Below, piece by piece: positions 24,307-32,576 of a DNA stretch of 58,434 nt. Below the pieces are notes generated by a model. The model was not told the DNA's origin, searched no databases, and worked only from the letters and a program-made list of their open reading frames with translations. The stretch spans positions 1-58,434 of the forward strand of contig DASWMO010000138.1 in the NCBI GenBank assembly GCA_036399715.1. The letters are read 5' to 3'. This DNA comes from DASVSE01 sp036399715 (GTDB lineage Bacteria > Bacteroidota > Rhodothermia > Rhodothermales > Rubricoccaceae). Position numbers and translations under genes: made by a program. How positions within the stretch are numbered: position 1 is the first letter of the stretch; each line of letters opens with the position of its first letter.

Positions 24307-25308
24307 ATGCCCGAAGGCCCCGAAGTCCGCCGCGCCGCCGACGCGCTCCACGAGGCACTCGCCGGGCAGCCTGTCGTGGCATTCTCGGCCCGGACGAAGG
24401 CGGCAAAGGCGTGGCTGGAGGTCCACCCGGACGCGTTTCCCGGCCGGACGGTCGCGCGCGTCTGGAGCCACGGCAAGATCCTCGTCGGCGAAACCGAGCC
24501 CGACGCTGCGGGCGTCGCGGCCTTCTTCTCGTCCCACTTCATGATGTGGGGCCGATGGCACATCGTCGACCCCGCGGACGAGATCGCGGTCACGCGCGAC
24601 CGCCGCGAGCGCGCCCGCATCGAGACGCCCGAGCGGGTCGCGGTCCTGTTTTCGGCTCCCGTCTTCGAGGTCGGGCTGGGCGACCCGTACGCCGGCGTCG
24701 CGCACCTGCCGACGCTCGGGCCGGACGTTCTTCCGCGCGCGGGCGACTACGACGCCGCGGGCGTCCGCGAGCGCCTCCTCGCCGCGCCCGAGCGGACGGT
24801 TGGGGCGGCGCTGCTGGACCAGACCGTCGTTGCGGGCATCGGCAACTACCTCCGCGCCGAGATCCTCTGGCAGTGCCGCATCGACCCGTGGCGGGCCGTC
24901 GGCGACCTCACAGAGGGTGACTGGGCGTGCCTCGACCACGAGATCCCGCGCGTCTGCGCCCTCGCCTACCACGACGCCGGGCGGACGGTGAGCGAGGCCG
25001 AGCAGGCGCAGATGCACGAGCCGGGCATGACCTACAACGCGCCTCAGCCGTGGAGCACGCGCCACGCCGTCTTCCGGCGGACTAACCTGCCGTGCCTGCG
25101 CTGCGGCGCGCCGGTCCGCCAGAAGCGCCAGACGACGCGCGAGGACGTGACGGGCGAGAATGGCGGCGACAAGGAGCGCATCATCTACTTCTGCGCCGTC
25201 TGCCAGAACACGACCGTCGACCTTCCCCCGGCCCGCCCCCGCGCCTTCGTCCCGGCCGACGCCCCCGACCGCGCGACCGATACCGACGCCCTCGACGACG
25301 ATGCCTGA
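24307..25308 (+). CDS. Fpg/Nei family DNA glycosylase
   Basis: A 333-residue bifunctional glycosylase/AP lyase. The mature N terminus is P-E-G-P-E, giving catalytic Pro2 and Glu3. The helix-two-turn-helix region includes LLDQTVVAGIGNYLRAEILW. The C-terminal zinc finger has C-L-R-C-G and C-A-V-C-Q pairs, with about 45 residues between them, longer than usual. It excises oxidised bases and nicks DNA. The PEGPEV start and long finger fit Nei-like rather than Fpg (MutM) proteins, but the split is not certain from reading. It begins a plus-strand repair cluster. Its stop overlaps the ligase start (ATGCCTGA at 25301-25308). Confidence 0.92.
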   Translation: MPEGPEVRRAADALHEALAGQPVVAFSARTKAAKAWLEVHPDAFPGRTVARVWSHGKILVGETEPDAAGVAAFFSSHFMMWGRWHIVDPADEIAVTRDRRERARIETPERVAVLFSAPVFEVGLGDPYAGVAHLPTLGPDVLPRAGDYDAAGVRERLLAAPERTVGAALLDQTVVAGIGNYLRAEILWQCRIDPWRAVGDLTEGDWACLDHEIPRVCALAYHDAGRTVSEAEQAQMHEPGMTYNAPQPWSTRHAVFRRTNLPCLRCGAPVRQKRQTTREDVTGENGGDKERIIYFCAVCQNTTVDLPPARPRAFVPADAPDRATDTDALDDDA

Positions 25309-27037
25309 CCTTCTCTTCGCCGACCTCGCGGCGGCGCTCGGCGACATCGCCGCCGCCTCGGGCCGCCTCGCCAAGGCCGACCGTCTCGCCGCCCTCCTCG
25401 CCACGGCGACCGACGACGACGCGGCACGCGTCGCCCGCTACGCGTCGGGCCGCGTCTTTCCCCTCGCGGACGAGCGGACAGTCGACGTCGGCTTCGCGTC
25501 GCTGACGACGGCGATTGCAACCGCGACCGGGGCTGAGCCCGACGCGCTCCGCGCAGCCCTCGTGCGCCTCGGTGACCCGGGCGACGTTGCGGCCGAGGCA
25601 TTGGGCGAGCGCCCGCCATCCGCGCTCCCGCTCGCCGAGATCGAAGCCGTCTTCGAAGCCATCGCCGCGACGCGCGGCTCCAAGGCCCGGACCGCCCTCG
25701 TCGCCGAGGCGCTCGGACGGCTCGGGACGCAGGAGGCGCGCTTTTTCGTCCGTCTGCTCGCCGGCGACCTGCGGACGGGCATGCTCGACGGCGGCGTCGA
25801 ACTCGCGCTCGCGCGGGCGCACGGGGCCGAGATCGGGGCCGTCCAGCGCGGCCACATGCTCACGGGCGACATTGGCGAGACGGCCGTCCTCGCGCGCCAC
25901 GGGCGCCTCGGCGAGGCTGCGATGCGCCCGTTCCACCCGGTCCGCTTCATGCTCGCCAGCCCGGCCGAAGACGCCGCCGACGTGGCGCGCCAGATCGAGC
26001 CGCCGTTTCTGGTCGAAGACAAGTTCGACGGCATCCGGGCGCAGGCGCATGTCGCGTTCGAGGCTGCACCGGAGCACGCGCCCGGCGTGACCGGTGCCGT
26101 GGACCTGCACGGCGAGACCGTCGAAACACCAGCCGGGACGGTCCGCGTAGCGCTCTTCTCCCGGACCCTCGACGCCGTCGGGCGATCGTTCCCGGATCTG
26201 ATTGCGTCGCTCGCGGCCCTTGCCCGCCCCGGCGGACTCGTCCTCGACGGCGAGATCGTCCCGCTCGGGCCCGGCGGCCGTATCGCGCCGTTCCAGTCGC
26301 TCCAGCCGCGCCTCGGCCGCAAGACCGTCACGGCCGAGATGCTCCGCGACGCGCCGGTCGGCTTTGTCGTCTACGACGTCCTCGCGGCCGGCGGCGAGAC
26401 CCTCCTCGACACGCCGCTCGCCGACCGCCGGGCCGCCCTCGACGCACTCGCCCTCCCGCCCGCAGACGCGCCCCAACCCGACGTGCGCCTGTTCCGCTCA
26501 GTTGTTGCCGAGGTGACAGCGACCGAGGCGCTCGACGCCGCCTTCGACGCAGCCCGTGCACGCGGCAACGAGGGCCTGATGATCAAGCGGCCGGACTCGC
26601 TCTACCTCCCAGGCCGCCGCGGCCGCGACTGGCTGAAGCTCAAAAAGGCCCTCGCGACGCTCGACGTCGTCGTGGTGTCGGTCGAGGTCGGCAACGGCGG
26701 CCGGCGGCACCTCCTGAGCGACCTCACGTTCGCCGTCCGCGGCGAGGACGGCACGCTGCTGACGGTCGGCAAGGCGTACTCGGGCCTCACGGACGCTGAA
26801 CTGGTCGAGCTTACGGCGTGGTTCGAGGCGCACACGCTCCAGACGTTCGCCCACGGCAAGGTGCGGACGGTCGAGCCTGAGATCGTCGTCGAGGTCGCCT
26901 TCGACCGCGTGCAGCCGAGCCCGCGCCACAAGAGCGGCTTCGCCCTCCGCTTCCCCCGGATCGTCCGTCTGCGGCCCGACAAGCCCGTCGCGGAGATCGA
27001 CACGCTCGCGACCGTCGCCGCCCTCGCCGAGGCCTGA
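25301..27037 (+). CDS. ATP-dependent DNA ligase
   Basis: A 578-residue ligase. An N-terminal helical domain (about 1-200) contains the LLAGDLRTGMLDGGVELALA segment typical of archaeal-type/LigB ligases. The nucleotidyltransferase motif is EDKFDGIRAQ, with Lys241 as the predicted AMP-accepting lysine. Further motifs are LDGEIVPL, VVYDVL, NEGLMIKRPDSLY and DWLKLKK, followed by an OB-fold domain. It seals nicks using ATP and would act beside the NAD-dependent LigA expected elsewhere. The ATG at 25301 overlaps the glycosylase gene by 8 bp. A DHH phosphoesterase gene follows 34 bp downstream. Confidence 0.95.
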   Translation: MPDLLFADLAAALGDIAAASGRLAKADRLAALLATATDDDAARVARYASGRVFPLADERTVDVGFASLTTAIATATGAEPDALRAALVRLGDPGDVAAEALGERPPSALPLAEIEAVFEAIAATRGSKARTALVAEALGRLGTQEARFFVRLLAGDLRTGMLDGGVELALARAHGAEIGAVQRGHMLTGDIGETAVLARHGRLGEAAMRPFHPVRFMLASPAEDAADVARQIEPPFLVEDKFDGIRAQAHVAFEAAPEHAPGVTGAVDLHGETVETPAGTVRVALFSRTLDAVGRSFPDLIASLAALARPGGLVLDGEIVPLGPGGRIAPFQSLQPRLGRKTVTAEMLRDAPVGFVVYDVLAAGGETLLDTPLADRRAALDALALPPADAPQPDVRLFRSVVAEVTATEALDAAFDAARARGNEGLMIKRPDSLYLPGRRGRDWLKLKKALATLDVVVVSVEVGNGGRRHLLSDLTFAVRGEDGTLLTVGKAYSGLTDAELVELTAWFEAHTLQTFAHGKVRTVEPEIVVEVAFDRVQPSPRHKSGFALRFPRIVRLRPDKPVAEIDTLATVAALAEA

Positions 27038-27071
27038 CCGAAACGGCCGCTCGCCCCCTCTCCCCTCCCCG

Positions 27072-28202
27072 ATGGAACCCTCCGACGACCGCATCGAGGC
27101 CAGCCTCGTCCCGTTCCGCGCCTTTCTCGACGCGCGCCCCGAGGGCGGCCACACGGTTGTGCTGTGCCACTTCGACGCCGACGGCCTCGCCGCAGGCGCC
27201 CTCTTCGGGCGCGGTCTGCCCCTGCTCGGCGCGGGCCGCGTGACCGTCGTACCGTCAGGTCGTGACGAGTCCGCCTTCTCGGACGCTGCCCGGGACCGGC
27301 TTCGCGCGCTCCGCCCCGACGCGCTCGTCGTGACGGACCTCGGCGTGAGCGAATCCGGGACACTCGAAGCCGATGGGACGCCCGTCCTCTACGTCGATCA
27401 CCACCGGCCGAGCGGTCTGCCCGCGGGCGGGCTCGTCGTGAGCGGCTACGACTGGGACCCCGTCCCGTGCTCGGCCGAGCTCGCCTACGCGCTCCTCGAA
27501 GCCGTCGTGCCGGACGTGGACGAGATGCGGACGCTGGACTGGATCGCCGCCATCGGCGTCCTCTCGGACCTCGGCGACAACGCGCCGTGGCTGCCGCTCG
27601 CCGACACCAAGCGCCGTCACACAGCCAAGTGGCTCAAAGAGGCGACGGTCCTCGTCAACGCCGCCCGCCGCGGCGCGACGTTCCGTGCCGACGCGGCGCT
27701 CGCGCTCCTGATGGAACTCGATGGCCCGCGCGACCTCGCCGAGGCGCCCGAGGCCGAGCCGCTTCGGGCTGCCCGGAAGGAAGTCGCCGACGCGATGGCC
27801 GTGGCCCGCAAGCGCGCGCCCGTCTTCTCGACCCGCGACGCCGCCGTCCCGCCCGACGCACGCCCCGCCGCTGACCTCCGCTTCGCGCTCGTCACGGTCC
27901 ACTCGCCGTGCCAGATCCACCCGCTCATCGCGCAGCAGTGGCGCACGCGCCTGCCGGACTACGCCGTCGTCTGCGCCAATACAGGCTATCTGCCCGGCAC
28001 CATCGCCTTCTCGACGCGGACCGCGCGAACGGACGTCGTGCTGCCGGCGCTCTACCGGGCCATCGACACGCCGGGCTGGAACGGGCGCTGGGGCCACGGC
28101 CACGACCAGGCCTCGGGCGGCCACCTCCCGCCGGCCGTGTTCAACGAAGTGCTCGACGCGCTCGGCTTCGAAGCAACCGCTCACCTCGCGGTGCCGGCCT
28201 AG
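27072..28202 (+). CDS. DHH family phosphoesterase (RecJ-like)
   Basis: A 376-residue protein. The DHH-domain motifs are VVLCHFDADGLAAG (motif I), LVVTDLG (II), YVDHHRPSG (III) and GVLSDLGDNAP (IV). A C-terminal DHHA1-like domain ends in GHGHDQASGGHLPPAVFNEVL, where GGH is the expected motif. Relatives include RecJ exonuclease, nano-RNase/pAp phosphatase and archaeal GAN/RecJ-like nucleases. Length and motif spacing fit the last type more than full RecJ. Position after Nei and an ATP-dependent ligase favours a DNA substrate, but that is inference from context. The stop codon is shared base-for-base with a convergent gene (CTAG at 28199-28202). Confidence 0.88.
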   Translation: MEPSDDRIEASLVPFRAFLDARPEGGHTVVLCHFDADGLAAGALFGRGLPLLGAGRVTVVPSGRDESAFSDAARDRLRALRPDALVVTDLGVSESGTLEADGTPVLYVDHHRPSGLPAGGLVVSGYDWDPVPCSAELAYALLEAVVPDVDEMRTLDWIAAIGVLSDLGDNAPWLPLADTKRRHTAKWLKEATVLVNAARRGATFRADAALALLMELDGPRDLAEAPEAEPLRAARKEVADAMAVARKRAPVFSTRDAAVPPDARPAADLRFALVTVHSPCQIHPLIAQQWRTRLPDYAVVCANTGYLPGTIAFSTRTARTDVVLPALYRAIDTPGWNGRWGHGHDQASGGHLPPAVFNEVLDALGFEATAHLAVPA

Positions 28203-28870
28203 ACAGCGGCGCGCTCAGTCGCGCGTCGCGCGCCGCGGCGGCGCGTCGTCGGCTTGGGCGAGCGCCAGGACGGCATCCGGCGCTCGCGCTGCGGGAGCGT
28301 GTGCAGCGGGCGAGCGGGCGCCACGGTGGGCTCAGGCGTCGCGAGGGACCTCAACGGATCTGTCGCGGGCGTCGTGAGGCTGCGGATCCACGCCCACGGC
28401 ACGGCCCTCAGGCGCACCTGCACGAGCGGCCCGAGCACGAGCACAGCGACGGCCTGGTCCGGCGCCTCGCACGTCCCGACGACGAGGAGCCCACCGCCCG
28501 TGCACGCCTCAGCCCCGACGCGTGCACCGTAGCGGTCGAGCACCGCGCACGGCGCGACGCGCACGAGCCGGTACGTCCCGACGGCCGTCCGCCGCACGTC
28601 CGGGCGGCGCGGGTCGGCCGCGAGGCCTAGACAGTCCAACGACAGCACCGCGAAACCGTCGATCGGCATGTCGGCCCCGCCGAGTGCGACCGGGGAACGG
28701 AGCCACCGCTGTGCGAGGCTGGCGATCCAGCCTGCCTCGGTCGCCCGGGCGTCCGTCCGGCGCTGCGCACGCCGGGGTGCGAGGACGCGTGCAGACCAGA
28801 TGCTGGCGGCCGACGCCGTGAGGACGGTGGCGAGGGTGACGGCGAGGGCGACGAGAGCGGCGTAGAACAG
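28199..28870 (-). CDS. Hypothetical membrane-anchored protein, start uncertain
   Basis: The frame is open from the upstream stop at about 28930 to the TAG at 28199, yet the first ATG is at 28669 (156 residues). Sequence between contains a clear transmembrane helix, FYAALVALAVTLATVLTASA. It is followed by a basic stretch, RRAQRRT, which looks like real protein. No ATG, GTG or TTG precedes that helix in frame; the only candidates are a CTG at 28870 and an ATT at about 28906. I report the CTG version (223 residues) as a best guess. The soluble part includes GFAVLSLDCLGLAAD and CTGGGLLVVG, and ends in a very basic tail. No family is recognised. It shares a CTAG stop overlap with the DHH gene. Confidence 0.5.
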   Translation of the reverse strand: MFYAALVALAVTLATVLTASAASIWSARVLAPRRAQRRTDARATEAGWIASLAQRWLRSPVALGGADMPIDGFAVLSLDCLGLAADPRRPDVRRTAVGTYRLVRVAPCAVLDRYGARVGAEACTGGGLLVVGTCEAPDQAVAVLVLGPLVQVRLRAVPWAWIRSLTTPATDPLRSLATPEPTVAPARPLHTLPQRERRMPSWRSPKPTTRRRGARRATERAAV

Positions 28871-28968
28871 CGGACCGGGACTAGGAGCGTCCTGCTCTCC
28901 GGCAATGCCTGTGCCGACAGCTATTTCGCCTTACGGCCGTTCACGCAGCCGGAACGTCGCGTCGGAAC

Positions 28969-28984
28969 GGAACACCAGCGTTCC
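28969..28984 (-). terminator. Small hairpin after ctpA-like gene
   Basis: GGAAC-ACCAGC-GTTCC is a 5-bp stem with a 6-base loop, located 29 bp past the protease stop in its direction of transcription. It is short and lacks a U-tract, so this is a weak call. Confidence 0.25.
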
Positions 28985-29012
28985 ATTTCCACCGCATTAG
29001 GATTTGATCGGC

Positions 29013-30644
29013 TCAGGGCCGCCCGAGCGTCTGCGCGTAGCGCGCCGGGTCCAGCACGAGCGCGCGGGCGGCGGCCAGGACGGCGTCGTCGGCGAGGGCC
29101 GCCTCGGCGAGGCCACGCTGCCCGACCGCGCGGGCGAGGATCTCCTGGCGGAGGCGCGCGCGCAGGCGCGGCGCGTTGCGCTCGGCGTCGCGCGCCTTGT
29201 CCCGCTCCGCGACGCGGCGCAGCGCGGCCGTCTCGGCCGCGGCCTCGGTCCCGGCGGCCGCGAGGTCGCGGGCGAGCGCGTCGATGGCGAGTTCGGCCGG
29301 GGTTTCGTAGTCGACGCCCTCGATGGAGCGCCGGAAGTCGGCCCAGACGGCGTCCGTCACGCGGAAGTCGGCGCCGAGCGTCGGGTTGGCGGCCGCGTAG
29401 CGGTTGGCGAACTGGAGAAAGGCCGCCTCGCGGACGAGAGCCGCTTCGAGCGCGCTCGGCTCGCCGAGGCCCACGGGTACGTCGGGCTCGATGCCGCCGC
29501 CCGAGCGGACAGCTCGGCCGGCGGCCGTCCGGAACGCGCGGCGGTCCGCCTCGGCGACGGCCGTCGCCTCGGCGCCCTGCGCGTACGTCAGGCGCTGAAT
29601 CTCGCGCCCGACGGGCGTCGTGTAGCGGCTGACCGTCAGCTTGAGGGCTGTCCCGTAGGGCATCGGCCGCACGACCTGTACGAGGCCTTTCCCGAACGTC
29701 GTCTCGCCGACGATCACGCCGCGGTCCCAGTCCTGAAGCGCCCCGGCGACGATCTCGGACGCCGACGCGCTGTGGCGGTCTACGAGAACCGCGACCGGCA
29801 CGTCGGGCAAGAGCGGCGAGGTGGTCGTGCGGTAGACGGCGGCCATTCCCTCGGCGCGGCCGCGCGTCGCGGTGACGAGCGTGCCCTGGGGCAGGAACAG
29901 GCCCGACACGTCGACGGCCTCGTTGAGCAGCCCGCCGGGGTTGCCGCGCAGGTCCAGAACGAGCGCGCGGACCGTGCCCCGGCCTTGCAGCGCCTCGACC
30001 GCGGACCGGATCTGAGCCGACGCGGGCCCGAGAAAGTCGGTCAGGCGGACGTACGCGACGCCGTCGGCCGGAGCCCCGACGAAGCTCGAGAACGCGACGC
30101 GGTCGGTCGGCTCCTCGGCACGCACGAGTTGGAAGCGCAGCGCGACAGGCGGCCCCGACGCCGCCTCGCGCTCGACTTCGACGGCGACCGTCGAGCCGGG
30201 CTCGCCGCGCAGGAGAGCCGCCGCCGCCGTGGCCGTCAGGTCCGCTGCCGGGCGCCCGGCAATCGTCACGACGGCGTCGCCGGGGCGGACGCCCTGCGCC
30301 TCGGCCGCCGACGCGTCCAGCACGGCCGCGACGACGAGCCGGCCGCCGGCCTGCGCCGGCACCACACCCACGCCGCCGACGTCGCGGCCCTGTTGAAAGC
30401 GGCCCGCGGCCGTCGTCGCCTCGTCGAAAAAGACCGTATACGGGTCCAGCTCGCTCGTCATCGACGCGATGCCGGCACGCATCATCCGCTCGGCATCGAC
30501 ATGGTCCACGTACTCGGACGCGAGGGCCTCGTAGATCTGCCCAAACAGAGCGACGTTCTTGCGGACGGCGAAAAGGTCGTCGCCGGTCTGCGCGCGGGCG
30601 GCGGGCGCAGCGAGCGTGAGGGCGAGAAGGACGGCGCGGCGCAT
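29013..30644 (-). CDS. S41 family C-terminal processing peptidase
   Basis: A 543-residue exported protease. I chose the ATG at 30644 (MRRAVLLALTLAAPAARAQ), which gives a signal peptide. The order is: an N-terminal helical part, ELDPYTVFFDEATTA, a PDZ domain (VGVVPAQAGGRLVVAAVLDASAA ... VRPGDAVVTIAGRP), then the S41 core with VLDLRGNPGGLLNEAVDVSGLF. The catalytic Ser is in the HSASASEIVAGALQD motif and the Lys in GETTFGKGLVQ. Such proteases (CtpA/Prc) trim envelope proteins in the periplasm. The C-terminal 120 residues are helical and charged. It is followed by the uncertain-start membrane gene. The upstream gene tatC ends 64 bp before it. Confidence 0.94.
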   Translation of the reverse strand: MRRAVLLALTLAAPAARAQTGDDLFAVRKNVALFGQIYEALASEYVDHVDAERMMRAGIASMTSELDPYTVFFDEATTAAGRFQQGRDVGGVGVVPAQAGGRLVVAAVLDASAAEAQGVRPGDAVVTIAGRPAADLTATAAAALLRGEPGSTVAVEVEREAASGPPVALRFQLVRAEEPTDRVAFSSFVGAPADGVAYVRLTDFLGPASAQIRSAVEALQGRGTVRALVLDLRGNPGGLLNEAVDVSGLFLPQGTLVTATRGRAEGMAAVYRTTTSPLLPDVPVAVLVDRHSASASEIVAGALQDWDRGVIVGETTFGKGLVQVVRPMPYGTALKLTVSRYTTPVGREIQRLTYAQGAEATAVAEADRRAFRTAAGRAVRSGGGIEPDVPVGLGEPSALEAALVREAAFLQFANRYAAANPTLGADFRVTDAVWADFRRSIEGVDYETPAELAIDALARDLAAAGTEAAAETAALRRVAERDKARDAERNAPRLRARLRQEILARAVGQRGLAEAALADDAVLAAARALVLDPARYAQTLGRP

Positions 30645-30708
30645 AGGAAAAGGCGGTGGTCGCGGGAGAACGGCCCGGACGGCCGAGTCGCGCGTCCGCG
30701 GGCCCGCG

Positions 30709-31758
30709 CTACGCCATTCCGTCGCCGGCCGGCGGCTGGACGGCCGGCGGAGCGGCGAGCGCCGGGAGGGCATCGGCGGGGGTGACGATGGCCGTCGGGA
30801 GGGGTGCACCAGAAGCTGCCGCCTCGGCGGCGAGGCGGGCCTCCTCGCGGCGCTTGCCGCGCTCGACGACGCGCGTCATCACGATCGAGAACTGGTACAG
30901 CATCACGAGCGGGAGCGCCATCACGACGAGGCTCAGCGGGTCCGTCCCCGGCGTGATGACCGCGGCGAGGATGAGGATCACGACGATCGCGTAGCGCCAG
31001 CTCTTCTGGAGGAAGTCGCCGGTCACGATCCCGAGCTTCGCCAGCACGAACACGACCACGGGCAGCTCGAACAGCAGGCCCGCCCCGAATGTGAGCGTGA
31101 TGATCTGCGAGAAGTACTTCGAGATGTCGAACTCGTTGATGATCGTCGTCGAGATCTGGAAGTTGGCGAAGAACTGGAGCGAGAGCGGCGACAGGACGAG
31201 GTAGCCGAACGTGATCCCGAGCGCGAAGAAGAACGTCGCGAAGAGCGCCCCGAAGCGAACGCCCCGCTTCTCGGAGGGGTATAGCCCGGGCTCAATAAAC
31301 TTCCAGATCTGGTAGACGATGACCGGCGAGCCGGCCACGATCGCGCTCGCGAAGACGGTCCCGTAGTACGCGAAGAACTGGCCCGTGATGGACCTGTTCT
31401 GGAGGATCACGTCGACCGCGTCGATCCGCATGAAGCGGTACATGAACCACTCCTTGTGCGTCTGTGCGAGCAGGATGTTGTTGATGATCCAGTCCGCAAA
31501 GACGAAGCACACGACGACGGCGACCGCGATGCCGCCGAGGGACTTGAACAGGTGCCAGCGCAACTCCTCGAGGTGGTCGAGAAACGGCATCTCCGCCGCG
31601 GCCGCCGGCTGCCCGTCCGGGGCCAGAACGACGGCGACGCCGGTGACGGGCGCGCCGGTCATGGGCACGCCCGAGGCGTCGAGGACGGTCCCGCCGGGTA
31701 AACCCGGACCTGCAGGCGGGGCGGGTGGCGCGGACGGCTTCGATCTCCAGATGTTCAC
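30709..31758 (-). CDS. tatC: Sec-independent protein translocase TatC
   Basis: I set the start at the GTG at 31758, seven bases after the phosphoribosyltransferase stop, giving 349 residues beginning M-N-I-W-R-S-K-P. A non-conserved Pro/Gly/Ala-rich N-terminal region of about 55 residues precedes MPFLDHLEELRWHLFKSL, the TatC hallmark. Six transmembrane helices follow, with YQIWKFIEPGLYPSEKR (conserved first periplasmic/cytoplasmic loop motif) and FGAGLLFELPVVVFVLAKLG. TatC is the substrate receptor of the twin-arginine pathway for folded proteins. The tatA/B partner is not in the window. The long N-terminal extension and an Ala/Pro-rich C-terminal tail are unusual. Confidence 0.94.
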   Translation of the reverse strand: MNIWRSKPSAPPAPPAGPGLPGGTVLDASGVPMTGAPVTGVAVVLAPDGQPAAAAEMPFLDHLEELRWHLFKSLGGIAVAVVVCFVFADWIINNILLAQTHKEWFMYRFMRIDAVDVILQNRSITGQFFAYYGTVFASAIVAGSPVIVYQIWKFIEPGLYPSEKRGVRFGALFATFFFALGITFGYLVLSPLSLQFFANFQISTTIINEFDISKYFSQIITLTFGAGLLFELPVVVFVLAKLGIVTGDFLQKSWRYAIVVILILAAVITPGTDPLSLVVMALPLVMLYQFSIVMTRVVERGKRREEARLAAEAAASGAPLPTAIVTPADALPALAAPPAVQPPAGDGMA

Positions 31759-31765
31759 AGTCGCG

Positions 31766-32377
31766 TCAGGCCGTGTCGCCCGAGGCCGGCGGGCGGGCCG
31801 GGGCACTCTCGCGCAGGTTCAGTTCGAGCAGCGACTCGACCCAGAGGCCGTCGCCTTCGAGGCGCGCGCGCCCGCCGGACCACGTGAAGTTGAACAGCGT
31901 TACTAGTCCTGCCACCTCGAAGCCGTCGCTGCGGAGGAGCGCGACGGCGCGGGCCGCCGAGCGGCCCGAGTTGAGGATGTCGTCCGCGAGGGCGACCGGC
32001 TGGCTGCGGTCGAGCGGGCCTTCGACGAGGCGGCGGCGGCCGTAGGGCTTGCGGCGCTCGCGGATGAAGCCGCCGGCGAGCGGCCGCTCGGGCGTGCCGT
32101 GCGGGAGGACGGAGCAGACGAGCGGGAACGCGCCGTAGCCGTAGCCCGCGACCTGCGTCACGCCGCGCGCGGCGAGGCGCTCGGCGATGACCGCGCCCGC
32201 CTCCGAGAAGACGGCGCCGTCGAGCATCGGCGTCCGCGTGTCGAGGAGCCACCCGATGGGCTGGCCGCGGGGGTCCGTGATGGCCTCGTCCTCGCGGCGC
32301 ACGAGCGCGCGCTGGTACAGCGTGTGCCCGAGCCGCGCGAGCGCCGTCTCCTGAACCGGGGTCGAATCGTGAGCCAT
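31766..32377 (-). CDS. Orotate phosphoribosyltransferase-like protein
   Basis: A 203-residue type I phosphoribosyltransferase. The PRPP-binding motif is VALADDILNSGRSA. The preceding flexible-loop region GGFIRERRKPYGRRRLVEG resembles the K-x-x-G-x-x-x-x-I/V-E-G segment of PyrE. Known OPRTs make OMP from orotate and PRPP in pyrimidine synthesis. However, the motif begins A-L-A-D-D-I-L rather than the usual V-E-D-V/L and the loop is Arg-rich, so the base specificity is not certain. It precedes tatC on the minus strand by seven bases and follows glyA after about 200 bp. Confidence 0.75.
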   Translation of the reverse strand: MAHDSTPVQETALARLGHTLYQRALVRREDEAITDPRGQPIGWLLDTRTPMLDGAVFSEAGAVIAERLAARGVTQVAGYGYGAFPLVCSVLPHGTPERPLAGGFIRERRKPYGRRRLVEGPLDRSQPVALADDILNSGRSAARAVALLRSDGFEVAGLVTLFNFTWSGGRARLEGDGLWVESLLELNLRESAPARPPASGDTA

Positions 32378-32438
32378 TAGGGAGAGGTCGCGCGGTGAGG
32401 CGCGTGCGCGGCGGGCGAGGAAACTACGGCGCCGGTTG

Positions 32439-32517
32439 AACGGATCGGCCGGCAGACGGCCGTCCGAAAGCGCCGCCGCTGAGTCAGGCCAACGGTCGGC
32501 CGGCGGACGGTCGTACG
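32439..32517. repeat. Imperfect direct repeat between glyA and the phosphoribosyltransferase gene
   Basis: Two 27-28 bp copies of an AACGG(A)TCGGCCGGC(A/G)GACGG-like sequence lie at 32439-32466 and 32491-32517, 52 bp apart. Each contains a short complementary pair (CGGCC...GGCCG in the first). They could be part of a terminator or attenuator between the two genes, or chance in G+C-rich DNA. Confidence 0.4.
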
Positions 32518-32576
32518 CGGCCTTGCCGCCGCGGCTCCGCCCGGCGCAGATTCTCCCGCCTCAGGGCTGGGAGGGC

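Noticed and set aside
29004..30785. A plus-strand open frame of about 593 codons
   Set aside because: It is antisense to the S41 protease gene, whose PDZ and catalytic motifs are clear; the shadow is Arg/Gly-rich without motifs.
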